Of a stretch of DNA of 64,000 bases, positions 18,237 through 26,855 are shown one piece after another. The stretch is from Bacillota bacterium (GTDB taxonomy: Bacteria > Bacillota > UBA4882 > UBA8346): positions 248,001 through 312,000 of the forward strand of contig JAEXDA010000044.1 of assembly GCA_023401925.1 (NCBI GenBank), in the 5' to 3' direction. Numbering within the stretch: position 1 is the first letter of the stretch; each line of letters begins with the position of its first letter. The position numbers and the translations under genes were made by a program. The notes beneath the pieces are model-generated. The model was not told the origin of the DNA. It worked only from the letters and a program-made list of their open reading frames with translations, and made no database searches.

Positions 18237-18370
18237 CATTTACCATACAGCAAATTCAAGGAAATAAAAAATAGCCATTCAACCCTAAAATTACAATAAC
18301 ACCGGCTGCGATCCCGGTCAATAGAATAGAGCCTGATGAATGAGGGCTAAAAGAAAACTCAACTTGGCAA

Positions 18371-18405
18371 AGGGCTGGTAAGAATGCAATCATCTTACCA
18401 GCCCT
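18371..18405 (-). terminator. 13-bp-stem hairpin after the solute-binding protein gene
   Basis: AGGGCTGGTAAGA pairs perfectly with TCTTACCAGCCCT around a 9-nt loop, 34 bp past the stop at 18439. The minus-strand downstream sequence has only a short T-run, so it may act more as a 3' stabiliser than as a strong terminator. Confidence 0.6.
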
Positions 18406-18438
18406 TGATGTACAATTTTTGTATTATCGTGTTACGGA

Positions 18439-19986
18439 TTACTTTTTACGTGCATGCATAGCATCATATATTTTAATATTTTCATCCACTATCGCTTGAC
18501 CACCGGCCGCCATAAACTCCTCCACCAAACTGTCATATAGCTTATCAAATTCTGCAGGCTTACAGTATATGAGCCTAGTCATCATATCATTGGTTTTGTC
18601 ACCTAGAACTTTCCCATATTTACCGTTGGCCACATTGGGAGTATCATAGAAATAGGGTTGATAGCCATCTTTCATGAATACTTTTAAGGCTTTTTCTACC
18701 AAACTTTCATAGCCCGAATACGTTGATGCTACCGCTTTCATGTTCTCGACAGGATCTCCAAGTTCAGTACCGTTTACAATGGGTGTATAGTCAAGATTGT
18801 GTGTACTGGGCATCATTTTGTCGCCCGTCTGAGGAATAGGCTGCGGTAGTCCGTTAACAATCTTGTGGTTTACTCCTTCTACTCCATTTTGCAAATAGAA
18901 TATCACCTTTGGATCTGACATCCAGTTAAGATACTTGATCGCTAGAAGAGCGTTTTTACTGCTCTTTGGTATTATACAATATATTCCATTTGCGGCATAT
19001 ACTTTCTTCTTATACTTACCTTCATAATTCTTAAATGTATCAATCGGAACAAATACAGCCTTCCGATCTTTCTGTGCCAAATTTTGAGCAATTCCAATGG
19101 ATGGTCTCCATGCATAGTCCCAATTTAAGCAGAAGAAGCCGACTTTACCATTTGAAGCATCCGCATCAAGCTGTTTTCCTGTTTTATCAAGGGCAAAATC
19201 CGGACTGATTAATTTTTCATGATAACACTTGTTGAGGAATCTTACCGCCTCTTTATTTCCAGGCTTTAGCCAACCTGCATAGGTCACTTGATTGGTAACA
19301 AAATCTTTATCCGATTCCTTCTGCCAAAAAGACTCAAACAAGTTGCCATAATTCTCTGACCAACCTTGTCCTCCCATTCCCCAAGGAATAACCGTACTTA
19401 CACCACCCGGATTTTTATCTCTGAATGCAACCAAAGTGTTATATAATTCTTTTGTAGTGGTAGGCGCCTTCATCCCAAGCTTATCCAGCCAATCTTGTCT
19501 TATGAATACTCCGGTATCCGCCAAAACTGTCCTTTTAGCCGGAATTGCCATTTGTTTTCCGTTATACTTACCCCAAACCAGGACGTCTTTACCCAGATAT
19601 TTTGTAAGGTTTCTGCCATACTTTGAAAGCAAGTCATCCACCTGGTATACGCCGTCGTTTTTTACATATTTTGTTATCGTGGGTAAATCATAGGTGAAGC
19701 ATATGTCCGGAGCTTCACCGGCTGCCATAAGTATATTTAATTTGTCAATCTCCTGTGACCTGAACACCGGAACGAACTCTACAGTGACATTGTTCTTTTT
19801 GCCGAAGGTATCATTGATATACCTTGTCCAGGCGTTGTTGTTCAAGTCAGGCTGTCCCTGCACGCCCCGGTCAAACACTTCAACCCTCAACGTAACATGC
19901 GTTGCAGGCGCACTATAGCCCACCGCACTGATAGCCAGCGTCAATCCCAACAACAGTCCTAGTGCTTTTTTAACACTGTTTTTCAT
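18439..19986 (-). CDS. Extracellular sugar-binding protein of an Lpl-type ABC importer
   Basis: 515 residues with a signal peptide (MKNSVKKALGLLLGLTLAIS, cleavage probably near GYSAPA). No lipobox cysteine is seen in that region, which is unusual for a Gram-positive binding protein and leaves its anchoring open. The mature part is a family 1-type solute-binding protein: LRVEVFDRG, NNVTVEFVPV, LNILMAAGEAPDICFTYD, and the late KNALLAIKYLNWMSDP. It should deliver oligosaccharides to the two permeases encoded upstream. The ATG at 19986 has AAAGGGA 9 nt upstream; a GTG three codons earlier is too close to that site. Confidence 0.85.
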   Translation of the reverse strand: MKNSVKKALGLLLGLTLAISAVGYSAPATHVTLRVEVFDRGVQGQPDLNNNAWTRYINDTFGKKNNVTVEFVPVFRSQEIDKLNILMAAGEAPDICFTYDLPTITKYVKNDGVYQVDDLLSKYGRNLTKYLGKDVLVWGKYNGKQMAIPAKRTVLADTGVFIRQDWLDKLGMKAPTTTKELYNTLVAFRDKNPGGVSTVIPWGMGGQGWSENYGNLFESFWQKESDKDFVTNQVTYAGWLKPGNKEAVRFLNKCYHEKLISPDFALDKTGKQLDADASNGKVGFFCLNWDYAWRPSIGIAQNLAQKDRKAVFVPIDTFKNYEGKYKKKVYAANGIYCIIPKSSKNALLAIKYLNWMSDPKVIFYLQNGVEGVNHKIVNGLPQPIPQTGDKMMPSTHNLDYTPIVNGTELGDPVENMKAVASTYSGYESLVEKALKVFMKDGYQPYFYDTPNVANGKYGKVLGDKTNDMMTRLIYCKPAEFDKLYDSLVEEFMAAGGQAIVDENIKIYDAMHARKK

Positions 19987-20056
19987 CCGACCCACTCCCT
20001 TTAATGATTATATTTGTTTTTCTATCAATCCTAAAGAATACTGATTCTTTAACTAT

Positions 20057-20950
20057 CTATCCTTTTATTGCACCGGTCATAACACCTTTGACAAAATATT
20101 TCTGAAGCCAGGGGTAAACAAAAAGTATCGGAAGCGTAGCAAACATAATACTGGCGGCTTTGAGCGACTCAGGAGCTATAAAGTTACCCATGCTCCCTTC
20201 AGCCTGCTGCACATCCAACTGCTGATTGACATTAATCATTTGAAAAAGCTTGAGCTGTATTGGGAAAAGCTCCTTCTTGGTAATATAGAAAAGTGCGTCA
20301 TTAAAACCGTTCCATCTAACGACAGCGTAGAAAAGGCTCAAGGTCGCAACGGACGGTAATGACAGTGGAAGAATTATCCGTACCAGGATTCCAACGTCAC
20401 TGCATCCTTCCAGTGAGGCAGCTTCCTCCAGGCCTTCCGGAAGAGATGAAAAGAATGATTTCAGAATAATCATATTATATACGCTCATGGCTCCGGGTAA
20501 AATCAGTGCCCACATGTTGTTTAGCAGGTGCAGTTTTTTCACCAGCATGTAATCAGGTATCAAACCTCCGCTAAAGTACATGGTAATCACCATGACAACC
20601 AAAATAACTTTTCTTCCTTTTAACCTTGTCTTGGTAAGCGGGTATGCCGCACAAATGGTCAAGAACATACAAACAGCGGTATCCAGGAAAGTAAGAAATA
20701 TGGTATAAAACATCGTATAAATCATACTCATATCATGAAAAATAGTAGAATAGGTTTCGATTGTAAAACCTACAGGTAACAGACCGACCTTTTGTGAAAT
20801 AATTGCACTGTTGGAACTAAGAGAAAGAGCAATTATATAGATAAACGGAATCAGACAAGCAACTGAAACTAAGGCTATAAACAATACGATGATATAATCC
20901 GCCGCCTGGTTTTTAAGTCTGCCAGCCAATGCATTCACTCTCCTCACCAA
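20057..20950 (-). CDS. LplC/YtcP-type carbohydrate ABC permease
   Basis: 297 residues, six hydrophobic helices. The EAA loop is EEAASLEGCSDVGILVRIILPLSLP (about 185-210), where the ATPase subunit docks, and the C-terminus is FVKGVMTGAIKG, standard for this subfamily. The gene overlaps the LplB stop; start is TTG at 20950 or GTG one codon later. No ATPase gene is in the cluster, as is usual for these importers, which share an MsmX-like ATPase encoded elsewhere (family knowledge). Confidence 0.9.
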   Translation of the reverse strand: MVRRVNALAGRLKNQAADYIIVLFIALVSVACLIPFIYIIALSLSSNSAIISQKVGLLPVGFTIETYSTIFHDMSMIYTMFYTIFLTFLDTAVCMFLTICAAYPLTKTRLKGRKVILVVMVITMYFSGGLIPDYMLVKKLHLLNNMWALILPGAMSVYNMIILKSFFSSLPEGLEEAASLEGCSDVGILVRIILPLSLPSVATLSLFYAVVRWNGFNDALFYITKKELFPIQLKLFQMINVNQQLDVQQAEGSMGNFIAPESLKAASIMFATLPILFVYPWLQKYFVKGVMTGAIKG

Positions 20951-21891
20951 ATTCCTTGATCCCCGATTTTTTTCGTTAAAAAATTTGCAATCAGCAGGAA
21001 AGCCAATCCGACAACCGACTGAAACAATCCAACCGCAGTAGCCTGTGAAAAATCATTGGATCCAAGTCCCACCCGATATACATAGGTACTGATTACATCG
21101 CAGTATTCCCTGACAAGGGGATTTCCGATTACATATGGCCTGTCGAATCCTATGGATACCATCCTTCCAAGCTGCAGAATAAGTAAAATCGATATCATCG
21201 GCCGGATACCCGGTAAAGTAATATGCCATATTTTACGCAGCCGCCCCGCCCCATCCACAGCGGACGCTTCATACAGCTCTTTATCTATCGAAGTCATTGC
21301 AGCCAGAAACAATATGGTTCCCCAACCTGCACTTTGCCACACACCGATACATACATACGTCACCAGCCAATGAAATTTTTCGGACAGGAATTCAACCCGG
21401 CCGATTCCTATATTGGACAAAAAATTATTGACCATTCCTGTGGAGGAGAGGAGCAGATAAGCCATACCCCCTATAATAACCCAGGATAGAAAGTGCGGCA
21501 AATAAAGAATAGTCTGCGTTACTTTCTTGAATTTTTCGTTCCTGAGCTCATTGAGTAATATGGCAAGTATAATCGGAGCCGGAAAACCTGCAATCAGATC
21601 CAGAAAGTTCAACACCAGAGTGTTCTTTAAAGCCCGGTAAAAATCATTTTGGTGGAATATAAATTTAAAAACATCAAGCCCCACCCAATGGCTGCCGCTA
21701 ATCCCCTTGAATATGTCATAATCCTGAAAGGCCATCAGAATTCCATACAGTGGAGCGTATTTGAAAATTAATATATAGGCCATCGGCAGCAATAGCAAGA
21801 GATAAAGGAATTTATCCCTTTTAAGGTGAAACCAAAAACCTTTTTTATCAAAAGCGTTGCTTTTATTTTCCGTAAAGGCAGCGTTCACCAT
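20944..21891 (-). CDS. LplB-type carbohydrate ABC permease
   Basis: 315 residues with six membrane helices. The N-terminal segment LPMAYILIFKYAPLYGILMAFQDY and the EAA loop ELYEASAVDGAGRLRKIWHITLPGI identify the LplB/UgpA-type subunit. The ATG at 21891 is chosen because AAGGGGGGA lies just upstream; an ATG 17 codons earlier lacks a site. It is the first gene of the importer operon (LplB, LplC, binding protein). The direct-repeat operator candidate at 22007-22042 lies about 115-150 bp upstream. Confidence 0.9.
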   Translation of the reverse strand: MVNAAFTENKSNAFDKKGFWFHLKRDKFLYLLLLLPMAYILIFKYAPLYGILMAFQDYDIFKGISGSHWVGLDVFKFIFHQNDFYRALKNTLVLNFLDLIAGFPAPIILAILLNELRNEKFKKVTQTILYLPHFLSWVIIGGMAYLLLSSTGMVNNFLSNIGIGRVEFLSEKFHWLVTYVCIGVWQSAGWGTILFLAAMTSIDKELYEASAVDGAGRLRKIWHITLPGIRPMISILLILQLGRMVSIGFDRPYVIGNPLVREYCDVISTYVYRVGLGSNDFSQATAVGLFQSVVGLAFLLIANFLTKKIGDQGIW

Positions 21892-22006
21892 ACTCAGTCC
21901 CCCCTTAGCGATTCCAGACAGTGAGCGTTTATTATTCTGCAATTATTATAAGTTGGTAACCGTGAAGTTACAAATTGATTATAGACAATCGGCTTTTAAA
22001 AAAGTA

Positions 22007-22042
22007 TGTATTTTATTGAAAAAATTTTTGTATTTTATTGAA
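22007..22042. promoter_or_regulatory. Direct-repeat operator candidate upstream of the importer operon
   Basis: TGTATTTTATTGAA occurs at 22007-22020 and again at 22029-22042, an exact repeat with a 22-bp period. The GH43 promoter region has the same arrangement. Confidence 0.6.
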
Positions 22043-22150
22043 CATGCTTCACCTTTAAATCTCGTTTTTAACTTTCGTGGCCGCTTGTTCTGTCTGCTTG
22101 TTCGTACTGATTTTATCCATTTTAACGCCACCGTCCCTTTTCAAATTTAA

Positions 22151-22423
22151 AGGAAAACAAAAAAATACGACCTTTATGTGTTTTCGGGCGAAAATGGCAG
22201 AACCGGTCGATTAATACTGAATTTAGAGCTTTTGAGGAATGGTTATTTACCGATGAGTATCGAGTTTGACAATCGCACCCGGTACTATGAGGCGCTATCG
22301 GAATACGACAAAACCAAGGATTGTGAAAAGCTGCTGGAAATAATCTCTGATAGGCTGGTGAAACAATTCACTTCATTCATCGATTTATGTACACCGTCTC
22401 ATTCTACAGCCCCGGAACCGTAA
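22151..22423 (+). pseudogene. C-terminal fragment of a Fic-domain protein
   Basis: The plus strand encodes FSGENGRTGRLILNLELLRNG, close to the Fic motif HPFxxGNGRTGR and the helix after it, then a typical Fic C-terminus with RTRYYEALSEYDKTKD. The catalytic His position reads Tyr (LYVFSGENGR) and a stop codon lies just upstream, so most of the protein is missing and the remnant could not AMPylate. It sits between the importer operon and tRNA-Glu. Confidence 0.65.
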
Positions 22424-22443
22424 AAAAAGCTCTATTTTAGGCA

Positions 22444-22469
22444 ACAAAAAAAGCCTATAAAATAGGCTT
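22444..22469 (-). terminator. Terminator of the tRNA-Gln/tRNA-Glu unit
   Basis: AAGCCTAT pairs with ATAGGCTT around three bases and is followed on the minus strand by seven T residues, 11 bp past the CCA end of tRNA-Glu. A decayed copy accompanies the tRNA remnant near 7890. Confidence 0.8.
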
Positions 22470-22479
22470 CATTTCGCTT

Positions 22480-22555
22480 TGGTAGTCCTAACGAGATTCG
22501 AACTCGTGTCTCCGCCGTGAGAGGGCGATGTCCTAGGCCTCTAGACGATAGGACC
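22480..22555 (-). tRNA. tRNA-Glu (anticodon CUC)
   Basis: A 76-nt cloverleaf read by eye: acceptor GGTCCTA with TAGGACT, D-arm with GTCTAGAGGCC, anticodon loop CCCTCTCACGG (CTC), T-loop GTTCGAATC, discriminator A and encoded CCA. It lies downstream of tRNA-Gln on the same strand and shares its transcript. GluRS (gltX) is encoded 1.6 kb away. Confidence 0.93.
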
Positions 22556-22622
22556 AAATAAAGGATAGCTTGAAAAGGGTAAAGGGTAAAACTTTTCCCT
22601 TTTAGCTTTTCACCTGTTGTTT

Positions 22623-22696
22623 TGGCTGGGGGGGAAGGAATCGAACCCTCACAGACAGAGTCAGAGTCTGTTGTCCTACCGTTAGACGACCCCCCA
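22623..22696 (-). tRNA. tRNA-Gln (anticodon CUG)
   Basis: A 74-nt tRNA with acceptor TGGGGGG paired to CCCCCCA, D-arm GTCTAACGGTAGGAC, anticodon region GACTCTGACTC (CTG), T-loop GTTCGATTC, discriminator G and encoded CCA. In most Bacillota tRNA-Gln is first charged with glutamate by GluRS and then amidated by GatCAB; no GlnRS is in the window. Confidence 0.93.
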
Positions 22697-23085
22697 ACGC
22701 GCATAATATATTATAGCAGCGATTATGAATGCAGTCAAGCAAAAGTTATATTCCAGGCCAGGAATTTTAATACCCTTTTATTTTTTGCGCCTCATTCCCA
22801 TTTCTACCAGGTCGTTTAACTTTCCCATTCAAAATGGATACCGGTTGCTATACCCTGTCAACCGGTAATATCGCCACTAACTGGGGAAAAGAAACACTGA
22901 GGGGAATGAGGGGCAGGAGGTTTAAAAAAATAAAGCCACCTATTGACTTAAAAAGACTCCAAATTCTAAAAACCAGCCCCTCTCAACAAATTAACCTACT
23001 CTTCGACATTTGCTTTAGCATACACAATCTAATTTTGTTTCTTGACTTTTTCTTGTTTACACATCGTACTTAGTACGATCCGTTC
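22697..23085. other. No recognisable gene upstream of the tRNAs
   Basis: The tRNA promoter should lie in the first part. Open frames here do not resemble proteins. A 17-nt palindrome ATCGTACTTAGTACGAT is present near 23063-23080. Confidence 0.4.
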
Positions 23086-23192
23086 CTTGACTCCCGCGTA
23101 TGCTTACGCAACCCTCCGGTAGACATACTCAACCGTCGCGCACATATACTTGACTCCCGCGTATACATACGCAACCCTCCGGTAGACATACT
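23086..23192. repeat. Two direct repeat units of about 44 bp, period 63 bp
   Basis: CTTGACTCCCGCGTA, then an internal GCGTAT..TACGC hairpin, then CAACCCTCCGGTAGACATACT appear at 23086-23130 and 23149-23192, separated by about 19 bp. Only two units exist and the spacer is too short for a CRISPR array. Confidence 0.6.
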
Positions 23193-23255
23193 GGACAGGT
23201 TGCGCTGGAGCCCTTTTAGAGTGTAAGAAGTTTGACTACCTTGACAGGGCCTTCG

Positions 23256-23277
23256 TTTCTCCCGAAGGCGGGAGAAA
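23256..23277. repeat. 9-bp perfect hairpin with tetraloop
   Basis: TTTCTCCCG AAGG CGGGAGAAA, in gene-free DNA. There is no T-run next to it; role unknown. Confidence 0.45.
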
Positions 23278-23476
23278 GCAAGAATGAGGGCTTTGAACCC
23301 TAGGACAACACTTCCATTAAACGTATGAAGTGGTGTTAACTTTTTGTATCTATTTTTTTGAAGCGATAAGATCTGAGATTGTCAATATATCTTTTTATTT
23401 TTTCCCATATTCACGTATCAATTGTTTTCTGCGGCTTTTTCCTTTGCGAAAGTTGAGGCTTTAATATACAAACTGT

Positions 23477-23911
23477 TTATATTTCACTTTTATTTATGGC
23501 TTCGACTAATTTATTAACCGCTTTCAATAGAGTATTCTCAAAATTGCCCTTAGTCAAAAACATATTGCGTTGGGTGATACTTATCTTTTTTATGTAAGTC
23601 CCGGCGGCATCAAAAAAGTTTGCCTCTAAAAACATCACATCATTTCCATTCATATAAAATTAACAAATTATGACTCCCTCTAGATTTAGGCAACGGCATA
23701 TTTCGGAAATATTATCTTTTTCATCGTCATATTTGGATTGTATAATTTTTGGGGTACCGCTATACTTGTCAAAGTCTACAAAATTATAGCTTCCCTCTGG
23801 TATATAGGCATTTACATGGCTTATATTATTGATTTCCTCGTAAAAATTTATTGTCATTATATAAATTACCATACTTCTACAAAAAGTAATAGTATTAATC
23901 AAACTATCCAA
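23477..23911 (-). pseudogene. Hypothetical gene interrupted by an in-frame TAA
   Basis: One reading frame on the minus strand runs 145 codons with a single TAA at 23660-23662. The first 83 codons end CRCLNLEGVIIC; after the stop the same frame continues FYMNGNDVMFLEANFFDAAGTY and ends VNKLVEAINKSEI. The two parts read like one small protein (alternating beta strands then a C-terminal helix), so a nonsense mutation is the simplest explanation. I do not recognise the family. Neighbouring DNA is AT-rich and full of repeats. Confidence 0.5.
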
Positions 23912-24035
23912 ATTTAATTATTATTCCGACATTTCACTACTTTACCCCTCACCGAAACCTACGCCTAACTTCCCAAAGTCTTGTCACCGCTTTAAAATCA
24001 CCAAAGTTTCGTATTATCCAGCTTCTTTACAACAA

Positions 24036-24068
24036 ACAAAAAAAGAGCAAGAACCAACTCTTGCTCTT
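24036..24068 (-). terminator. Intrinsic terminator of gltX
   Basis: AAGAGCAAGA pairs with TCTTGCTCTT around a 6-nt loop, followed on the minus strand by a run of seven T, 55 bp past the gltX stop. Confidence 0.85.
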
Positions 24069-24122
24069 AAACCTAAAAATGGATCAAATTTTATTACCTG
24101 ACGTTTCTCAACCGGCCTCCCG

Positions 24123-25598
24123 TTATTTCAGCACCGCAACCGCATTGTGAATCCGTTTTAATACCCGGTCTTTTCCCAGCACATGCATGGTTTCAAAGAT
24201 GCCCGGCGTAGCGGTCCTCCCCGAAACGGCCACCCGGACCGGCATGAATACCTGTCCGTCGTAAATCCCCAACTCCACAGCCACATTCCGCAGAGCGGCC
24301 TCCGTATCAGCCTCCTTAAACTCCGGAGATACTTCGGCAAGTGCTTTCGCCGCCCCTTCAAGTGATGTTAAAGTTTGCTCTTGGTCCATTTTTTTGGGAA
24401 TCAAAAGCTCTTTGGTGGGTGTAGGGATATCCTCCTGTAAGAAGTAATTCGTCATCTCCGCCACTTCCGGTACGGACTTCAACCTTTCCCGGATCAGCGG
24501 GATGATCTGTTGCAAATATTGATAGCGTTCGTCCGGACAAGGATCGGGCAACAATCCGGCTTGCTGCAAATAAGGCAGGCAGCGGTGGGCCAAATCCTCC
24601 GTTGCCAAACTCCGGATATAAACGCCGTTGAACCAGTCCAGTTTCTCAAAAGACAAGGCCACCGGAGAAGCGTTAATTCTTTCAATGGTGAATGCTTCCG
24701 CCGCTTCCTTCAATGAGAACATCTCTTGATCGGTGCCGGGGTTCCAGCCCAGTAACAATAAAAAGTTATTTAAAGCCTCCGGTAAAATCCCTTTTTCACG
24801 ATATTCCCGGACACTGGTGGCGCCATGCCGTTTGCTGAGCTTGCCGCCGCCGGGAGCCATGAAAAGCGGCAAATGAGCAAATAGAGGCGGCTCCCAGCAA
24901 AAAGCCTGATACAGTAAAATATGCCGCGGCGTACTGGGAATCCACTCTTCCCCCCGCATCACATGGGAAATCTTCATCAAATGATCATCAATGACGTTGG
25001 CCAGGTGATAGGTGGGATAACCATCGGACTTTAACAACACCAAGTCATCCAAAGTGGAGTTATCGAAATGAAGCTCGCCCCGAAGCAAATCCTTAACAAC
25101 CGTATGCCCCTCCCGGGGAATCTTAAAGCGGATAACCGATTTCAAACCGGCCGCTTCCTTTTCCTGTCTTTCGGCTTCGGATAAGCTCAGGCAAAAACGG
25201 TCATACCCGAGGGCTACCTTTTTCTCTTCCTGTTCTTTGCGGAGGTTTTCCAAACGCTCCGATGTACAATAGCAACGGTAAGCCTTTCCTTCATCCACCA
25301 GTTGCTGGGCATATTTTTGATAAAGTTCCAGCCGTTCGGATTGTAAATAAGAGCCGTAATCGCCGCCGACTTCCGGTCCCTCATCCCAATCGATTCCCAA
25401 CCAACGCAAAGACGCCATAATATCGGTCAAGGCATCCGACACGTAACGATTACGGTCGGTATCCTCAATCCGTAATATGAATTTTCCGCCATAATGTTTG
25501 GCGATCAACCAATTATAAAGGGCAGTCCTGGCTCCGCCAATATGTAAATATCCAGTGGGACTGGGGGCAAATCTCACGCGTACTTCGGTATCACTCAA
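24123..25598 (-). CDS. gltX: Glutamyl-tRNA synthetase
   Basis: 491 residues, class I aminoacyl-tRNA synthetase that attaches glutamate to tRNA-Glu (and often tRNA-Gln) in the cytoplasm. The HIGH-type motif is HIGG in RFAPSPTGYLHIGGARTALYN, the KMSKS-type motif is KLSKRHG, and RIEDTDRNR follows the Rossmann core. The C-terminal anticodon-binding helical domain is complete, and length is normal. The true start is probably TTG at 25598 (MSDTEVRV), with AGGAGTG 6 nt upstream; the longer open frame adds 12 codons without a site. A strong terminator follows. Confidence 0.95.
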   Translation of the reverse strand: MSDTEVRVRFAPSPTGYLHIGGARTALYNWLIAKHYGGKFILRIEDTDRNRYVSDALTDIMASLRWLGIDWDEGPEVGGDYGSYLQSERLELYQKYAQQLVDEGKAYRCYCTSERLENLRKEQEEKKVALGYDRFCLSLSEAERQEKEAAGLKSVIRFKIPREGHTVVKDLLRGELHFDNSTLDDLVLLKSDGYPTYHLANVIDDHLMKISHVMRGEEWIPSTPRHILLYQAFCWEPPLFAHLPLFMAPGGGKLSKRHGATSVREYREKGILPEALNNFLLLLGWNPGTDQEMFSLKEAAEAFTIERINASPVALSFEKLDWFNGVYIRSLATEDLAHRCLPYLQQAGLLPDPCPDERYQYLQQIIPLIRERLKSVPEVAEMTNYFLQEDIPTPTKELLIPKKMDQEQTLTSLEGAAKALAEVSPEFKEADTEAALRNVAVELGIYDGQVFMPVRVAVSGRTATPGIFETMHVLGKDRVLKRIHNAVAVLK

Positions 25599-25743
25599 TT
25601 TTTTCACTCCTGGAAAGGTTATTGAACCAAACAAAAGTTGAGGAAAACTCTCCTGTCAAGCCGATAATCGTCTAGTTCGCTTTCTTATCATAATGCGCAG
25701 AAGGGGTCAAGTCAATATGTTCGGTTAAATTTAATCCGATGGA

Positions 25744-26805
25744 TCAAGATTTTTGCGCATCTGCTATGAGCTTTCCCCAAAATGTAGGGGACATTTGGTT
25801 TAAAAATACCCATTGTCTTTTGATATGTTCGATTTCCAGGGTCATTTCATTTTTATAAAACTCCAGAATTTCCCGTTCGTTCAAATCAGGATGGCTCGCA
25901 TAACCATTAATAACTGCTTTAGAAAGAGCGATACCACTGGCGATAGCGCTTGATATGCCTTCCCCCATAGGATTGATAAGTCCAGCTGCTTCTCCCGCAA
26001 AAAATATCCTGCCTTTACTCAATACTGTTTTGAAATCAGGAATGATTATCGGCAATGTCCAGAATTCTTCGGAAATTTTTTCTTTCAACCGTAAATTGTA
26101 CTCATTCCCTAAATATTCAATCAATCGATTCAAATACTCTTTGGCATGACTTGTTTTTTTTACTCCTACCCCCAATATCAACAAATCATCCTTCATATTG
26201 ACCCAAGCATCATACTCTGACAATTCAGGGCTCAAAAATGCATAGAAATAACGTGAATCAAAATTCCCAGTTCCATGATAAAATGCCTGGTAGGTAACAA
26301 TATAATTTGATTCAGTCGTTGTCAACTTTTTTCTTGAGATTCCATTGACTCCATCACAGGCTATGATCAATCTTCCATCGATAGTATCATACGCATCATT
26401 TCGTTTAACTTTTAAGGATACATATTCATTTTGTTCAATAAAGTCTACAACCGAAGCTGATTCAAGCAATTCAGCTCCATGAAGACGGGCCTGATCTGCC
26501 AGCCAGTAATCAAATTTATCTCTCCATATATTCAAACCTTCATCTTCGAATATAAATTCTTTTCCTATTTCATTTTTAATGATGATTCCTCGGGTCTTTT
26601 GGGGACTACAGGTTACATTATCCGGTATTTTACCAAAGTTTTTTTCAACGAGCATTTTAGATTTTTTTATAAGTACACCCGAGCACGATTTATTACGGGG
26701 CAATTTATGTTTATCAATGACAAGGGTTTTGAATCCATTTTCGGCCAAATTTTTAGCCGTAATACTGCCTGATGGACCCGTTCCTATGACAATTGCATCA
26801 TACAT
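25744..26805 (-). CDS. Geranylgeranyl-reductase-family FAD-dependent oxidoreductase
   Basis: 353 residues. N-terminal Rossmann motif YDAIVIGTGPSGSITAKNLAENG binds FAD (GxGxxG), followed by the family's cysteine motif KSCSGVLIKK (compare PCGGG in homologues) and the late FAD motif GRIFFAGEAAGLINPMGEGISSA. Relatives reduce isoprenoid double bonds or halogenate/oxidise small molecules. The ATG at 26805 has AAAGAGG 6 nt upstream. It is the last gene of the polyketide run, 51 bp after the acyltransferase-like gene, so it may tailor the polyketide or lipid product by reducing or oxidising it (inference). Confidence 0.8.
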   Translation of the reverse strand: MYDAIVIGTGPSGSITAKNLAENGFKTLVIDKHKLPRNKSCSGVLIKKSKMLVEKNFGKIPDNVTCSPQKTRGIIIKNEIGKEFIFEDEGLNIWRDKFDYWLADQARLHGAELLESASVVDFIEQNEYVSLKVKRNDAYDTIDGRLIIACDGVNGISRKKLTTTESNYIVTYQAFYHGTGNFDSRYFYAFLSPELSEYDAWVNMKDDLLILGVGVKKTSHAKEYLNRLIEYLGNEYNLRLKEKISEEFWTLPIIIPDFKTVLSKGRIFFAGEAAGLINPMGEGISSAIASGIALSKAVINGYASHPDLNEREILEFYKNEMTLEIEHIKRQWVFLNQMSPTFWGKLIADAQKS

Positions 26806-26855
26806 GATTATCCTCTTTTCAGTATTTGTGTATATCACAGATAGCATTTTAGTCT

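Noticed and set aside
22432..22704. 90-codon open frame on the minus strand
   Set aside because: It reads straight through the two tRNA genes and is an artefact of their sequence.
22834..23073. 79-codon plus-strand open frame upstream of the tRNAs
   Set aside because: Low-complexity translation and no ribosome binding site.
23086..23192. CRISPR array
   Set aside because: Only two units, a 19-bp spacer, different internal sequence and no cas genes nearby.
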